A DNA stretch of 41,612 bases from NCBI GenBank assembly GCA_944390995.1, contig CALXSA010000007.1, positions 1-41,612 on the forward strand. Direction: 5' to 3'. How positions within the stretch are numbered: position 1 is the stretch's first letter; each line of letters opens with the position of its first letter. Made by a program: the position numbers and the translations under genes. The DNA is from an uncultured Clostridia bacterium (GTDB lineage: Bacteria; Bacillota_A; Clostridia; TANB77; CAG-508). Below, in pieces: positions 26,858-35,708 of the stretch. The notes below the pieces were generated by a model. The model worked only from the letters and a program-made list of their open reading frames with translations. It did not search any database and was not told the DNA's origin.

Positions 26858-27256
26858 ATGGAAAATAATGAGCAGACTACAACAAAAGAAAACAGAAATG
26901 TTAATATAAATCAAAATTCACCAGAGATACTCACAAACAACATATATACACCAGCATTTTTAAGAGAGAACATAGGAAAGCTTATGAGGGTCGAGTTCTT
27001 GATTGGTACTAACAATCTATTAGATAGAACCGGTATTTTAATAGATGTTGGGGCAAGTTACATTTTGCTAAGAGCCTTAGAAAGTGATGTAATCACTTAT
27101 GCAGATATTTATTCTATTAAATTTATAACAATTTCTAATTTGCCATATAATATGCTTTTGGGTTACAATAACAATGGTACACCAAACAGTAGTTATATTA
27201 ATAATGCAAATATTCCAGGTCTATCTAGCAATGAAAATAATTTCAGATATTATTAG
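26858..27256 (+). CDS. gerQ: GerQ-like spore coat protein
   Basis: GerQ (YwdL) holds CwlJ in the spore coat. The core TPAFLRENIGKLMRVEFLIG, then RTGILIDVGASYILLR and ITYADIYSIKFITI, resembles the GerQ segment (NIIRLNRGKLATFYATFE...AGRDHIILS...DYVTFDEEI-like). The N-terminal 45 residues are polar, Asn/Thr/Glu-rich, and the tail is Asn-rich. ATG 26858 follows GAGGAG; the in-frame ATG 12 bases earlier would overlap this ribosome site. Adjacency to cwlJ strengthens the call. Confidence 0.75.
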   Translation: MENNEQTTTKENRNVNINQNSPEILTNNIYTPAFLRENIGKLMRVEFLIGTNNLLDRTGILIDVGASYILLRALESDVITYADIYSIKFITISNLPYNMLLGYNNNGTPNSSYINNANIPGLSSNENNFRYY

Positions 27257-27324
27257 TTACAGGATAATGGTCATATATCTTGCTTTATAATGTACATTTT
27301 ATATATGACCATTATCCTGTAACT
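27255..27324. repeat. Perfect 24-bp palindrome, GTTACAGGATAAT family (copy 1)
   Basis: Left arm 27255-27278 begins AGTTACAGGATAATGG; right arm 27301-27324 is its exact complement; the loop is 22 bases. A related palindrome is at 31900-31952. It starts within the last bases of gerQ. Confidence 0.8.
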
Positions 27325-27352
27325 TTAAAAAACCATTATTTTGTGCTACTTC

Positions 27353-27381
27353 TTGGAAAAGTGCTGTTTTTGTGATATAAT
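27353..27381 (+). promoter_or_regulatory. Sigma-A promoter of the pseudouridine synthase gene
   Basis: TTGGAA (27353-27358) and TATAAT (27376-27381) with a 17-base spacer. Confidence 0.7.
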
Positions 27382-27422
27382 GACAAGTATTAATTAAAGC
27401 TTTTAGAAAGAATGAGGTTAGT

Positions 27423-28307
27423 ATGAAACTTAGTTATATACTTAATAATAGTGAGCATTTTGCTAATTTAAAAGAAATGCTGAAAGTGCACTTCAATATT
27501 TCGGATAGGTTACTTTTGAAATTGAAAAAAGGAAGTAAAATTTGTGTAAATGGTATTCCATCTCCCCTACATACTATTTTGAAAAGCGGAGATTTAGTAG
27601 AAATTTATATTGATTTTGAAGAAGATAATTCAAACATAGTCCCGGTTAATATGAAGCTTGATATTGTGTACGAAGATGAAGCATATATTGTTTTAAATAA
27701 GCCAAGTGATATTCCTGTGCATCCATCAATGGACCATTTTACAGATAGTCTGTCGAACGGAGTGAAATATTATTTTGAGCAAAATAATATAAAGAAAAAG
27801 ATTAGACCAGTAAATAGATTGGATAAGAATACCTCTGGCCTGGTTATATTTGCTAAAAATGAGTATATTCAAGAGTGCTTGGTAAGGCAAATGAAAAGCG
27901 GTATGTTCTATAAGGAATATATTGCAATCTGCGACGGAAAGCTCGAAAATAAAGCTGGTACAATAGATGCGCCTATTGCTAGAAAAGAAGGCAGTATTAT
28001 CGAGAGATGCGTAGCTGAGAATGGCGACCATGCAGTTACTAGATATGAATTATTAGGATATAACAAAGAAAATGATTATTCTGTTGTAAAATGCGTATTG
28101 GAAACTGGAAGAACTCACCAAATTAGAGTGCATATGAGCTACATAGGTCATCCACTATTAGGAGATACCCTCTATGGCAATGAAAGTAAACTAATTAATA
28201 GACAAGCTTTGCATGCATATAAACTTTCTTTTATTCACCCAGTCTCTCAAGAAAAAACTTTCTATATAGCCAAACCTCCAGAAGATATATATGATTTAAT
28301 CAAATAG
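27423..28307 (+). CDS. RluA-family pseudouridine synthase
   Basis: It converts uridines to pseudouridine in rRNA, or tRNA in some members. The 294 residues include an S4-like N-terminal RNA-binding segment (DRLLLKLKKGSKICVNGIP), VYEDEAYIVLNKPSDIPVHPS, the catalytic motif RPVNRLDKNTSGLVIFAKN with the Asp in RLDxxTSG, TRYELLGYN, LETGRTHQIRVHMSYIGHPLLGD and QALHAYKLSFIHP. The type (RluA, RluC or RluD) is not resolved, so no symbol is given. The convergent P-type ATPase gene ends 36 bases beyond. Confidence 0.92.
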   Translation: MKLSYILNNSEHFANLKEMLKVHFNISDRLLLKLKKGSKICVNGIPSPLHTILKSGDLVEIYIDFEEDNSNIVPVNMKLDIVYEDEAYIVLNKPSDIPVHPSMDHFTDSLSNGVKYYFEQNNIKKKIRPVNRLDKNTSGLVIFAKNEYIQECLVRQMKSGMFYKEYIAICDGKLENKAGTIDAPIARKEGSIIERCVAENGDHAVTRYELLGYNKENDYSVVKCVLETGRTHQIRVHMSYIGHPLLGDTLYGNESKLINRQALHAYKLSFIHPVSQEKTFYIAKPPEDIYDLIK

Positions 28308-28340
28308 GCACCCCTATGAAATTTAAGGGTGCTTGATATT
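28308..28340. terminator. Bidirectional terminator between rluA-type gene and P-type ATPase
   Basis: GCACCC (28308-28313) and GGGTGC (28327-28332) pair with flanking A/T tracts. It is a short stem between convergent genes. Confidence 0.5.
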
Positions 28341-28342
28341 AA

Positions 28343-30655
28343 TTAATATCCCATCTTCTTGTAAATTTTCTGTTTTATGGTAAGAATTATCGCACTAATT
28401 ACTGCTAGTACTACAAATATACCAAACTCTGATGCGTTAATATTGCTAATCTGTAATAGGTTTCTGAATAAATATACTGCAACAAAGAAACCTACAAATG
28501 TTGTACTAAATAAAAATACATGTAATTTATTAAATGGTATACATACTTCAAGTACTGCCAAAATACTTACAAATCCAATTAGTAGATACATTATAGTAAT
28601 AAGTTGAGCTTGAGCAATTCCTAGCACTGGCGCCATGAATGTTAAGAAAATTATGTTCAAAGTAATAACAATGGCGAATGGCGCCGCGTTTCGCAGAACC
28701 GTTTTCAGGAATGTTCCAACCACCGGCTTGCTGTTTGGCTCGAATGATATGAAGAATGATGTGTATGCCTCTATTGCTAAATCTATTAATGTAATTTGTA
28801 TTGGAATGAATGGGAATGCTGTGTTAGTTAAAATACAGAATATTGAAACCAACATAGAATATATTGTCTTTATAAAGAATATTCTTGCAACATTTGTTAG
28901 GTTGTTTACAACCCTTCTTCCCTCCATCAAAACATCTTTTAACACACTAAAATCTTGATTTAACAAAACAATTTGCGAAACTTGCTTTGCCGCATCATTA
29001 GCCTCTGGAAGTGTTATGCTTAAGTCAGATTCTCTTAATGCAATTACATCATTTACACCATCGCCAGTCATTGCAACTTGATGTCCATTGGCCTGCAATG
29101 CTTTAACTATTATACTTTTTTGTTCTGGTAAAACCCTAGCAAAAATACTGTATTTATCTACTATATCTACTATCTCTGCATCAGATTCTAATGTTGATAA
29201 ATCAATATATGACTCGTAATCTTCTAGCCCTGCCCTTTTTGCAATTGTTGATACTGTTACAGGGTTATCACCTGAGATAATTTTAATATCAACAGATTGA
29301 GTTTTGAAATATCCAAGCATCTCTTTCGCATTTTTTCTCAAAGGGTCTGCCAAAATGATTGATGCAATAATAGTAAGTTTTGGTAATTCTTCAAAATTCA
29401 CTGGTTCTTTTGTGTATGCAACACATAATGCCCTCTTTCCATCTTGCTGGGCTTCTACAACACTCTTTGGTAAGCTCATTTCAGCCTTTGCAACAAGTCT
29501 TTCAGGAGCACCAACAACTATGGTTCCTAGGTCTTTAAAAGTAACACTGCTCCACTTTCTCTCAGAAGAAAAAGAAATATCACTTATCTTCTCATACTTT
29601 CCTTCTCCCTCAAAATAATTTTGCAAAGCCATAAAAGTATTATTGCTGTCGTCCGTTTCTTTTACATATGAGCACATTATGTTTTCAAAAGTATCTGGCA
29701 GAACACTTTCGTTGTATTTTTCAACATCTACCACTTTCATTTTTCCTTCAGTAATTGTACCTGTTTTATCCAAACACAAAGTATCAATATGAGCTAAAGT
29801 CTCAACACTATACAAATCTTGAACTAACACCTGTTTTTTAGCTAATTTAATTACACCAGTCTCTAGAGAAATACTTGTAAGAAGCACGAAGCCCTTTGGA
29901 AGCATTCCTAAAAGCGCTGCTGCTGTAGCAATAACCGACTGTTGCAAATTTACTTCTCTAAATACAAATGCTTGTACAAACAAAATAACACCAACTGGAA
30001 TAATTACAAAACTTGTAAAATTAGTAACTTTCTTCATAGAGTTTAAAAGCTCTGAGTTTACTGCCTTGTGCTTTTTAGTCGCATTTATAATTTGGTTTGC
30101 AAAATTATCGTCTCCTACTTTCTCAATCTTTGCATAACACTTTCCACTTACAACATAACTTCCAGAAAGAAGTTTCGCATCTTTTACTTTTAAAATTGTA
30201 TCTGATTCTCCTGTAAGTAGAGCTTCATTAACCTCGACCTCACCATCAATAACATAAGCATCAGAAGGAATTTGGTCTCCTTGGGACAATAAAACAACAT
30301 CGTCCAATACTAGCTCATTTATATTTATTTCTTCCTCTTTCCCATTTCTAATAACTTTTGTCTTAGCAACAGTCAAAATAGACAACTGTTTAACTAAGTT
30401 CTTTCCATGAATTTCTTGAATTATTCCTATTAAAATATTGATAATAATAATCAATATAAATATCATATTCGTGTAGGCTTGTACACAGCCCAATGCCACT
30501 GCAATCAAAAAGTTGAATAAATTAAACAAAGTAAAAACATTATCTTTTACAATTTGCCAATTTGACTTTAAATTGTCAGTATTTGAAGTGTTTGTTTTTC
30601 CCTCAGCTATTCTTTTCTGTACTTCTTCTGATGTTAGTCCATTTATCTCCATCAA
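28343..30655 (-). CDS. Cation-translocating P-type ATPase, CtpE-like
   Basis: This 770-residue membrane ATPase has an A domain with LLTGESD, the P-domain phosphorylation motif CLDKTGTITEG, and GDGVNDVIALRESD. It carries about ten hydrophobic segments. GMLPKGFVLLTSISLETGVIKLA followed by LVQDLYSVETLAHID resembles the CtpE group (compare PEGLVLLTS...LVQELPAIE), whose characterised member takes up Ca2+. Heavy-metal CxxC and Cys-Pro-Cys motifs are absent. Divalent-cation transport is therefore likely, but the ion is inferred. Two start Mets lie side by side behind GGAGG. Confidence 0.85.
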   Translation of the reverse strand: MMEINGLTSEEVQKRIAEGKTNTSNTDNLKSNWQIVKDNVFTLFNLFNFLIAVALGCVQAYTNMIFILIIIINILIGIIQEIHGKNLVKQLSILTVAKTKVIRNGKEEEININELVLDDVVLLSQGDQIPSDAYVIDGEVEVNEALLTGESDTILKVKDAKLLSGSYVVSGKCYAKIEKVGDDNFANQIINATKKHKAVNSELLNSMKKVTNFTSFVIIPVGVILFVQAFVFREVNLQQSVIATAAALLGMLPKGFVLLTSISLETGVIKLAKKQVLVQDLYSVETLAHIDTLCLDKTGTITEGKMKVVDVEKYNESVLPDTFENIMCSYVKETDDSNNTFMALQNYFEGEGKYEKISDISFSSERKWSSVTFKDLGTIVVGAPERLVAKAEMSLPKSVVEAQQDGKRALCVAYTKEPVNFEELPKLTIIASIILADPLRKNAKEMLGYFKTQSVDIKIISGDNPVTVSTIAKRAGLEDYESYIDLSTLESDAEIVDIVDKYSIFARVLPEQKSIIVKALQANGHQVAMTGDGVNDVIALRESDLSITLPEANDAAKQVSQIVLLNQDFSVLKDVLMEGRRVVNNLTNVARIFFIKTIYSMLVSIFCILTNTAFPFIPIQITLIDLAIEAYTSFFISFEPNSKPVVGTFLKTVLRNAAPFAIVITLNIIFLTFMAPVLGIAQAQLITIMYLLIGFVSILAVLEVCIPFNKLHVFLFSTTFVGFFVAVYLFRNLLQISNINASEFGIFVVLAVISAIILTIKQKIYKKMGY

Positions 30656-30849
30656 TTTTCCTCCATGTTCTTTTCTTAAATTAGTTAAAACATTGTTATT
30701 ATATAATTGTGAGAATAGTTTGTCAAGATTGCTTTTAGTAAAATACTTTCAATTTTTTATAAATTTTACTAGACATTTTTTGTTTTTTTGTGTATGATAA
30801 TATAGTACATAAGAATAAAACAATTTATATTGTAATGGAGGAATTTTAT

Positions 30850-31257
30850 ATGTTAAATTTTTTAAGAAGAAATGCTAAAATTTTAGCAATCATTATTATT
30901 TTGTTTTTTGTTTTTAATACAACTGTTCTTGCAACTGATATAAATATGAATTTGCCTGTTGATGAAAGTACTACGGGAGAAGCTACTGACACTGAAGGTA
31001 CAGACACCAATGTAGCGGATGCAAACGCTATCACAGAAGGCGAACAAGATGCTAATCAAATTACAGACTTAACAGATGCCGGAACTACTGAAGAACCTTT
31101 GCAGGATGATGTTGGTGGAACTGCTGCCCCATCTGCCGTTAGTAGCATAGCTCAAGAAAATATGAGTTTTTCAAATATATTGAATATTTTAGTTATAACT
31201 GTTGGAGTTATACTAATACTACTTGCAATTGCAATTTTAATAAGATTAAGAGGATGA
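30850..31257 (+). CDS. Small exported/membrane protein with acidic Thr-rich middle
   Basis: This 135-residue protein has an N-terminal signal-like helix (LAIIIILFFVFNTTVLA). A long acidic Thr/Asp/Glu/Ala-rich stretch (about residues 35-100) follows, then one C-terminal membrane helix (ILNILVITVGVILILLAIAILI) before a short basic end. GGAGGAA precedes ATG 30850. The layout (signal, low-complexity linker, C-terminal anchor) is shared by the next gene. Function unknown; a surface spacer or envelope protein would fit. Confidence 0.7.
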   Translation: MLNFLRRNAKILAIIIILFFVFNTTVLATDINMNLPVDESTTGEATDTEGTDTNVADANAITEGEQDANQITDLTDAGTTEEPLQDDVGGTAAPSAVSSIAQENMSFSNILNILVITVGVILILLAIAILIRLRG

Positions 31258-31275
31258 AAAATACATAAATTTTCC

Positions 31276-31304
31276 AAAGAAGGTACATATTACCTTCTTT
31301 TTTT
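31276..31304 (+). terminator. Terminator after the acidic membrane protein
   Basis: AAAGAAGGTA and TACCTTCTTT pair around CATAT, followed by TTTT. Confidence 0.85.
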
Positions 31305-31407
31305 AGTTTGTAAGAAAAAATTTTTCTGTATATTTTATTTTTTAAAAGCAATACTATAAATAGAGAATTCTTTTTAAAATGCTCAAAATTATTAAAGGAG
31401 GTTCATC

Positions 31408-31890
31408 ATGAAAAAAAGATTAGCATTTATAGCTGCTTTAACAATACTATTTGTGTCTGCTTCCCTTTCAGTATTTGCTATGGGTGATGCAGTAAATGGA
31501 GTTAGAAATGCTGTTGGTGGTGCAGAAAACGCCGTAGAAGACGTCGGAAATGGCATAGTCGGAGGCGTTAGAAGTGGCTTAAATACACTTCAGGGCGGAA
31601 CTCAAAACGTAATGTCTGGAATGAAAAACGGTGCCCAAGATGCTGGAAATACTGTTGCTGGAATGACTGGTGCAGTAACAAACAATAACGACAATAATAA
31701 TGACAACAATAATAACGGCGGATATACTGCTACCAGAACTTCTACAGATGAAGTGAGAATAGCAGGAATGACTACTAATACATGGACATGGATAATAGTA
31801 GGTATTACAGCGGCAGCAATAATAATTCTTGTTTGGTCATATATAAAGCAAAGGAATAATAATGATTTGTATATTGATTCAGATGAGTAA
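31408..31890 (+). CDS. Small membrane protein with Gly/Asn-rich repeats
   Basis: A signal peptide (MKKRLAFIAALTILFVSASLSVFA) precedes an amphipathic Gly/Val/Asn series (GVRNAVGGAENAVEDVGNGI... in short heptad-like units). A run of Asn/Asp follows, then one C-terminal membrane helix (TWIIVGITAAAIIILVWSYI) and an acidic end. AAAGGAGG precedes the ATG. Same architecture as 30850-31257, with which it may form a functional pair. No family recognised. Confidence 0.7.
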   Translation: MKKRLAFIAALTILFVSASLSVFAMGDAVNGVRNAVGGAENAVEDVGNGIVGGVRSGLNTLQGGTQNVMSGMKNGAQDAGNTVAGMTGAVTNNNDNNNDNNNNGGYTATRTSTDEVRIAGMTTNTWTWIIVGITAAAIIILVWSYIKQRNNNDLYIDSDE

Positions 31891-31899
31891 TTATTGATA

Positions 31900-31952
31900 G
31901 TTACGGGATAATTGTTTTAGAAAAAATATGTTACAAACAATTATCCTGTAAC
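31900..31952. repeat. 18-bp palindrome, GTTACAGGATAAT family (copy 2)
   Basis: GTTACGGGATAATTGTTT (31900-31917) pairs with AAACAATTATCCTGTAAC (31935-31952), with one G-U. It matches the outer arms of 27255-27324. Confidence 0.75.
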
Positions 31953-32001
31953 ACATAGCAAAAATTTTATTAAACAAGCTCTATGATTTTTCACGATTAC
32001 G

Positions 32002-32010
32002 TGGTATAAT
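32002..32010 (+). promoter_or_regulatory. Extended -10 promoter of smpB
   Basis: TGGTATAAT lies 40 bases before the smpB start. There is no good -35, but the TGn extension compensates. Confidence 0.55.
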
Positions 32011-32049
32011 AATTTATATTTGTGCCTTAAGAAAGGAATGTAGTTAAAA

Positions 32050-32512
32050 ATGGAAAAGAAAATTGTTGCGAAAAACCCTACTGCCAGACATAACTATACA
32101 ATAGAAAATACATATGAGGCCGGAATTGTACTTACTGGTACTGAAATAAAGTCAATACGCAAGCGGAAGGGTTAATTTAAAAGATAGCTATGCAAATATA
32201 AAAAATGGAGAGGTTTTTATTTATGGTATGCACATATGTCCATACGAACATGGAAATATATATAATAAAGACCCATTAAGGACCAGAAAATTACTATTAA
32301 ATAGACGTGAAATAAATAAACTTACTGGACTTATAAAACAGAAAGGTCTAACCCTTGTCCCTGTTTCACTTTATTTTAATGGAAATTTTTTAAAAATAGA
32401 GCTTGGAGTTGGTAAGGGTAAAAAATTGTATGACAAAAGACAAGATATTGCAAAAAAAGATGCCGAACGTAGAATGCAACAAGCTTTAAGTAGCAAAAAC
32501 AAGAAGGTGTGA
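32050..32512 (+). CDS. smpB: SsrA-binding protein SmpB, interrupted by an extra C (frameshift at 32164)
   Basis: SmpB carries tmRNA to stalled ribosomes for trans-translation. The frames together give about 153 residues, normal for Smp[36 protein letters not shown], then [78 protein letters not shown]. The first frame reads ATA CGC AAG CGG AAG GGT TAA and stops after 41 codons. Removing C32164 gives AAG GGA AGG GTT AAT, exactly the canonical [24 protein letters not shown] precedes the start. A truly broken smpB would be costly in a live cell. Confidence 0.88.
32161..32169 (+). other. Frameshift site 4: extra C before Gly GGA (AAG-C-GGA-AGG)
   Basis: The zero-frame codon at 32164-32166 is CGG, and the stop TAA follows two codons later. 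Skipping C32164 restores a family-invariant glycine region. Confidence 0.9.
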
Positions 32513-32534
32513 TTACACAGGCCTTCTTGTTTTT
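32495..32534. terminator. Bidirectional terminator overlapping the smpB stop
   Basis: AAAAACAAGAAGG (32495-32507) and CCTTCTTGTTTTT (32522-32534) pair around TGTGATTACACAGG. It serves the converging smpB and the minus-strand hypothetical. Confidence 0.85.
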
Positions 32535-32541
32535 GTGTGAA

Positions 32542-32901
32542 TTACGGTTTATTAACAGTCTTCACGAAAATGCCAGTCCCGTCGTCCTTTACTTTGAAGA
32601 TTACAAACTCCATGTCTAGATTAATACCTTGCCTGTGAATCTCATGTGTCAAATGGCTGAACCAAAAGCCCTCCCCCATTCTTATGGAAGAATAAATTAT
32701 TCTGTCAAAATCGTCAAATGATACAAAAATTCTGTTGCACTTTTCCCCAAGTTTTTCCTGGGCAAGTTCTTTAAAAAGCATAAATCTGAATTCAGCAAAA
32801 GCATCTTTGTAACTATGTTTATTGCTTTCAAGCTGTTCTTCCAAGGTTTGTAATTCTTCATCATAAAGGTCGTTGCATTCCTTCTCTAAATTCCGCGACA
32901 T
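32542..32901 (-). CDS. Hypothetical protein with foreign-looking codon use
   Basis: The 119-residue charged protein starts MSRNLEKECNDLYDEELQ and seems helical in the first third (coiled-coil-like Glu/Leu pattern). It then alternates strands (NRIFVSFDDFDRIIYSS, DMEFVIFKVKDDGTGIFV). GGAGG lies before the ATG. The Arg in the third position is encoded by CGG, and the GC and codon choices resemble the gene at 7155-7496 rather than neighbours. Function unknown. Confidence 0.65.
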   Translation of the reverse strand: MSRNLEKECNDLYDEELQTLEEQLESNKHSYKDAFAEFRFMLFKELAQEKLGEKCNRIFVSFDDFDRIIYSSIRMGEGFWFSHLTHEIHRQGINLDMEFVIFKVKDDGTGIFVKTVNKP

Positions 32902-32974
32902 AAATAAACCTCCAAAATATAATTGCTCATATGAGCTTAATTAGAATTATAACACTTTACATAAATGATGTCAA

Positions 32975-33126
32975 TTAGGCAATTTTCTTCTCAATATTAT
33001 TTATTATCGAATATATAATCTTTTTTGTAGAAGGTCTTGTATTATTGTAAATTTTAAAATAGCCCTCAACTTTACTCTTTGAACAATGCCAATACATGAT
33101 GGTATTTCATCTAAATATTTTGTCAT
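32975..33126 (-). pseudogene. Possible short coding remnant downstream of the permease
   Basis: Two overlapping 40-codon frames occur on the minus strand. One begins at ATG 33126, one base after the permease stop and behind GAGAGG, and ends at 33004. The other begins at ATG 33097 and ends at 32975 (MYWHCSKSKVEGYFKIYNN). The second looks more protein-like. Neither is convincing alone; a decayed gene is possible. Confidence 0.3.
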
Positions 33127-33127
33127 T

Positions 33128-35695
33128 TCAATACCTCTCATTTCTTATGTCATCTATGATACTGTTTTTCTTAGTGTTCTTGTAAATATAATTTCTAGTT
33201 ACCATTAAAATAATTATAAAAATAGCAATGACAGTAACCAACCCCTCAAAAGGTATTTTAAATAAATATAACTCATTATTATATATCTGTTTATAGACCC
33301 AATATGTAGCAGCCAAGCTAAATATTGCTCCTAACAATAATGAAATAATAAAATATTTCATATATTCGCTCAATATCATTCTGACCAGCTGTTTCTTTGT
33401 CATGCCTATAGAAATTAAAATAGAAAAATACTGCTTCCTAATTGCTATATCGCTAACAATTATATTTATTATATTAATTAATGTGATTGTAAATATTAAT
33501 ATAGTTAGTAACCTTAAAAAAACTTTTGTTATTTCTATTTTTTCTATGTCATAATCGGGTTCTAGATATACCCCTGTTAAATCTCCAATGTTGTGTACAA
33601 TTTTGATTTTTTCAATAGCTTCGTCTAAGAGTTCTCTGTTTTCGGCATAAACATCTATGGTAGTTTGTAAATTTTGATAATTCATTTCTTCATTTTCATT
33701 CATGAACTGTCCAATTAAAAATTTTTCTATATTATTTAAAGAACTTTCTTTAACAACAATGCAAAGGCTTGGAATCTCAGAGGTATTGAGCTTAATTGTA
33801 TTTGGCAATTCGCTTGCAACTTTTGCAATGTTTAATTTTACTTTTCTTTGATTGTCTCCATATTCTGTAACATCAATATCATCGAAATTTTTTAGATTGT
33901 CCATTGAGTTTAGTTCAAATGTCCCATCGCTTTTGCTTTTTGAATACACTTCTATATTGTCACCTTCTTCATAATTTGTCATGTATACCCCATCATAATA
34001 ATCTGTTTTTGCATTTGAATAATTAATTAATATACACTCATTGTCTTTTAGTTGCTTAATTCCAATCTTTTTCAAATATGTTTCTAGTTCATTATCACTT
34101 ACGGCATAAATATTACAATCTAATTCATTCTCTGTTGAAGTATAGAAAATTTGTTCTTCTAATTCAGGACACTTTGCAATAGCTTGTTTTAGTGAGACAT
34201 TTATGTCTTCATCTTCTAGCTGAGTGTACAATCTATCGTAAACATAACTATACATTGCTTTCACGTTATTTGTCTCGATAAATTCCTGTTTTAATTCCTC
34301 CGCATATTCACTCGGTACACTTACTGTATAATTGCACATATATTTATTATCTAAAACAATATTAATATTTTTCGAGTATCCTTGCGTCAATAAAAGTAGA
34401 AAAATGCTTATTGTAAAACTAAAAATAATTATTCTATGTCTATATGGGTTTAACTTCTTATTTCTTCTAGTCAAAATCTTTTCTATGCTTTCTCCACTTT
34501 TGCTAGATATATTTATTTTCTTTTCCGTGGTGCTCTTTCCTTTGATTGCTTCGATAACAGATATATTCTTTATTTTTATTGCAGGAATAATTGTTCCTAT
34601 AAATGTCGCTACGGCTATTAGTATAACTGGCACAATAAGCCAAGTAGCTGAAATATTATTATAGGCATCAGCAAGGTAAATGTCCATTTTAGACAACAGC
34701 TTGTCAAAATAGTTTGAGGTTAATAGTATTAACAATATTGTTAATACTATTGCTATTAATAACGAAATAACAAGTATTATACCTGCTTCACACAAAATCA
34801 CTTTTAGTATTTGTTTCCTTGTAGCACCTATGGAATTAAGTATAGCAAATTCTTTTTTTCTTTCTCGCATTGAAATATTAAAAATTGAAAAAACCAATGC
34901 TATTGAAATCGAAACAATTAATACAACAAGCGAACTCACTATAGTTATGATAATTTTGTCTTCCTCACTATTTATATCCCATATTGAATAATAATGTAAT
35001 AGTTCTGTGTTAAATTCTATATTTTCACTCGCCACTTCATCCCCAGGATATAATTTTAATACAGTTGCTATTTCTTTTGAAACCTCATATACATTTTTAT
35101 TGTTGTAAAAATTCACACAAACATCTATACTTGAGTCTTTTTTCAAATTGTCTTTATCTAAATATGTAATCGCACTTATTGTAATATCATCAAAGCTTAT
35201 ATTCTCGTATTTTGTAGGCTCAATTATCCCTACTATTTTATAGCTCTTATTATTTAACTTTATATTCTCCACATCGCCTATAAAATTTTTACTTACAACA
35301 ATCTCGCCATCCTTTGAAGGAAGGCGCCCCTCTATTAACTTCACACCTAAATTCTTAAAAGCATTTTGCTCATATGCTTTTAGGTCTACATACTGTGTTA
35401 CATTACTTTTTTCGTTCTCCAGTAGAATAGTTCCAAGGTTTTGAACTATTAATATATCTTTTATATCTGAATTTTCCTCAAAACCATATAATTTCTCATA
35501 TGAAATGTTATTAAACCTCGCCTCCCAGTTTTCCTTGCTTCTTTCCACTTCTATCATGTAATTTTGATAAACATTAAACACGCTAACAACAGAAATAAGC
35601 AACATCGTCGCTATAGTAATTGCAACTATTGCACCTATGCTTCTTTTTTTATTTTTCTTCAAATATTTTAATGCTAATTTAAAGCTGGCTCCCAT
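33128..35695 (-). CDS. ABC transporter permease with two FtsX domains
   Basis: This large permease is about 855 residues. ATG 35695 is chosen because AAAGGAG lies just upstream. The layout is one membrane helix near residue 30, a roughly 200-residue extracellular domain, then three helices (SLVVLIVSISIALVFSIFNISM and the FtsX motif LNSIGATRKQILKVIL). A linker, one helix and a second extracellular domain follow, then the last three helices with ISIGMTKKQLVRMILSEY. This duplicated FtsX form is common in bacterial lipid, peptide or antimicrobial-peptide export systems. The eight-helix, two-domain layout differs from ten-helix BceB. It pairs with the ATPase gene upstream. Confidence 0.88.
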   Translation of the reverse strand: MGASFKLALKYLKKNKKRSIGAIVAITIATMLLISVVSVFNVYQNYMIEVERSKENWEARFNNISYEKLYGFEENSDIKDILIVQNLGTILLENEKSNVTQYVDLKAYEQNAFKNLGVKLIEGRLPSKDGEIVVSKNFIGDVENIKLNNKSYKIVGIIEPTKYENISFDDITISAITYLDKDNLKKDSSIDVCVNFYNNKNVYEVSKEIATVLKLYPGDEVASENIEFNTELLHYYSIWDINSEEDKIIITIVSSLVVLIVSISIALVFSIFNISMRERKKEFAILNSIGATRKQILKVILCEAGIILVISLLIAIVLTILLILLTSNYFDKLLSKMDIYLADAYNNISATWLIVPVILIAVATFIGTIIPAIKIKNISVIEAIKGKSTTEKKINISSKSGESIEKILTRRNKKLNPYRHRIIIFSFTISIFLLLLTQGYSKNINIVLDNKYMCNYTVSVPSEYAEELKQEFIETNNVKAMYSYVYDRLYTQLEDEDINVSLKQAIAKCPELEEQIFYTSTENELDCNIYAVSDNELETYLKKIGIKQLKDNECILINYSNAKTDYYDGVYMTNYEEGDNIEVYSKSKSDGTFELNSMDNLKNFDDIDVTEYGDNQRKVKLNIAKVASELPNTIKLNTSEIPSLCIVVKESSLNNIEKFLIGQFMNENEEMNYQNLQTTIDVYAENRELLDEAIEKIKIVHNIGDLTGVYLEPDYDIEKIEITKVFLRLLTILIFTITLINIINIIVSDIAIRKQYFSILISIGMTKKQLVRMILSEYMKYFIISLLLGAIFSLAATYWVYKQIYNNELYLFKIPFEGLVTVIAIFIIILMVTRNYIYKNTKKNSIIDDIRNERY

Positions 35696-35708
35696 TATTT
35701 TCTCCTTT

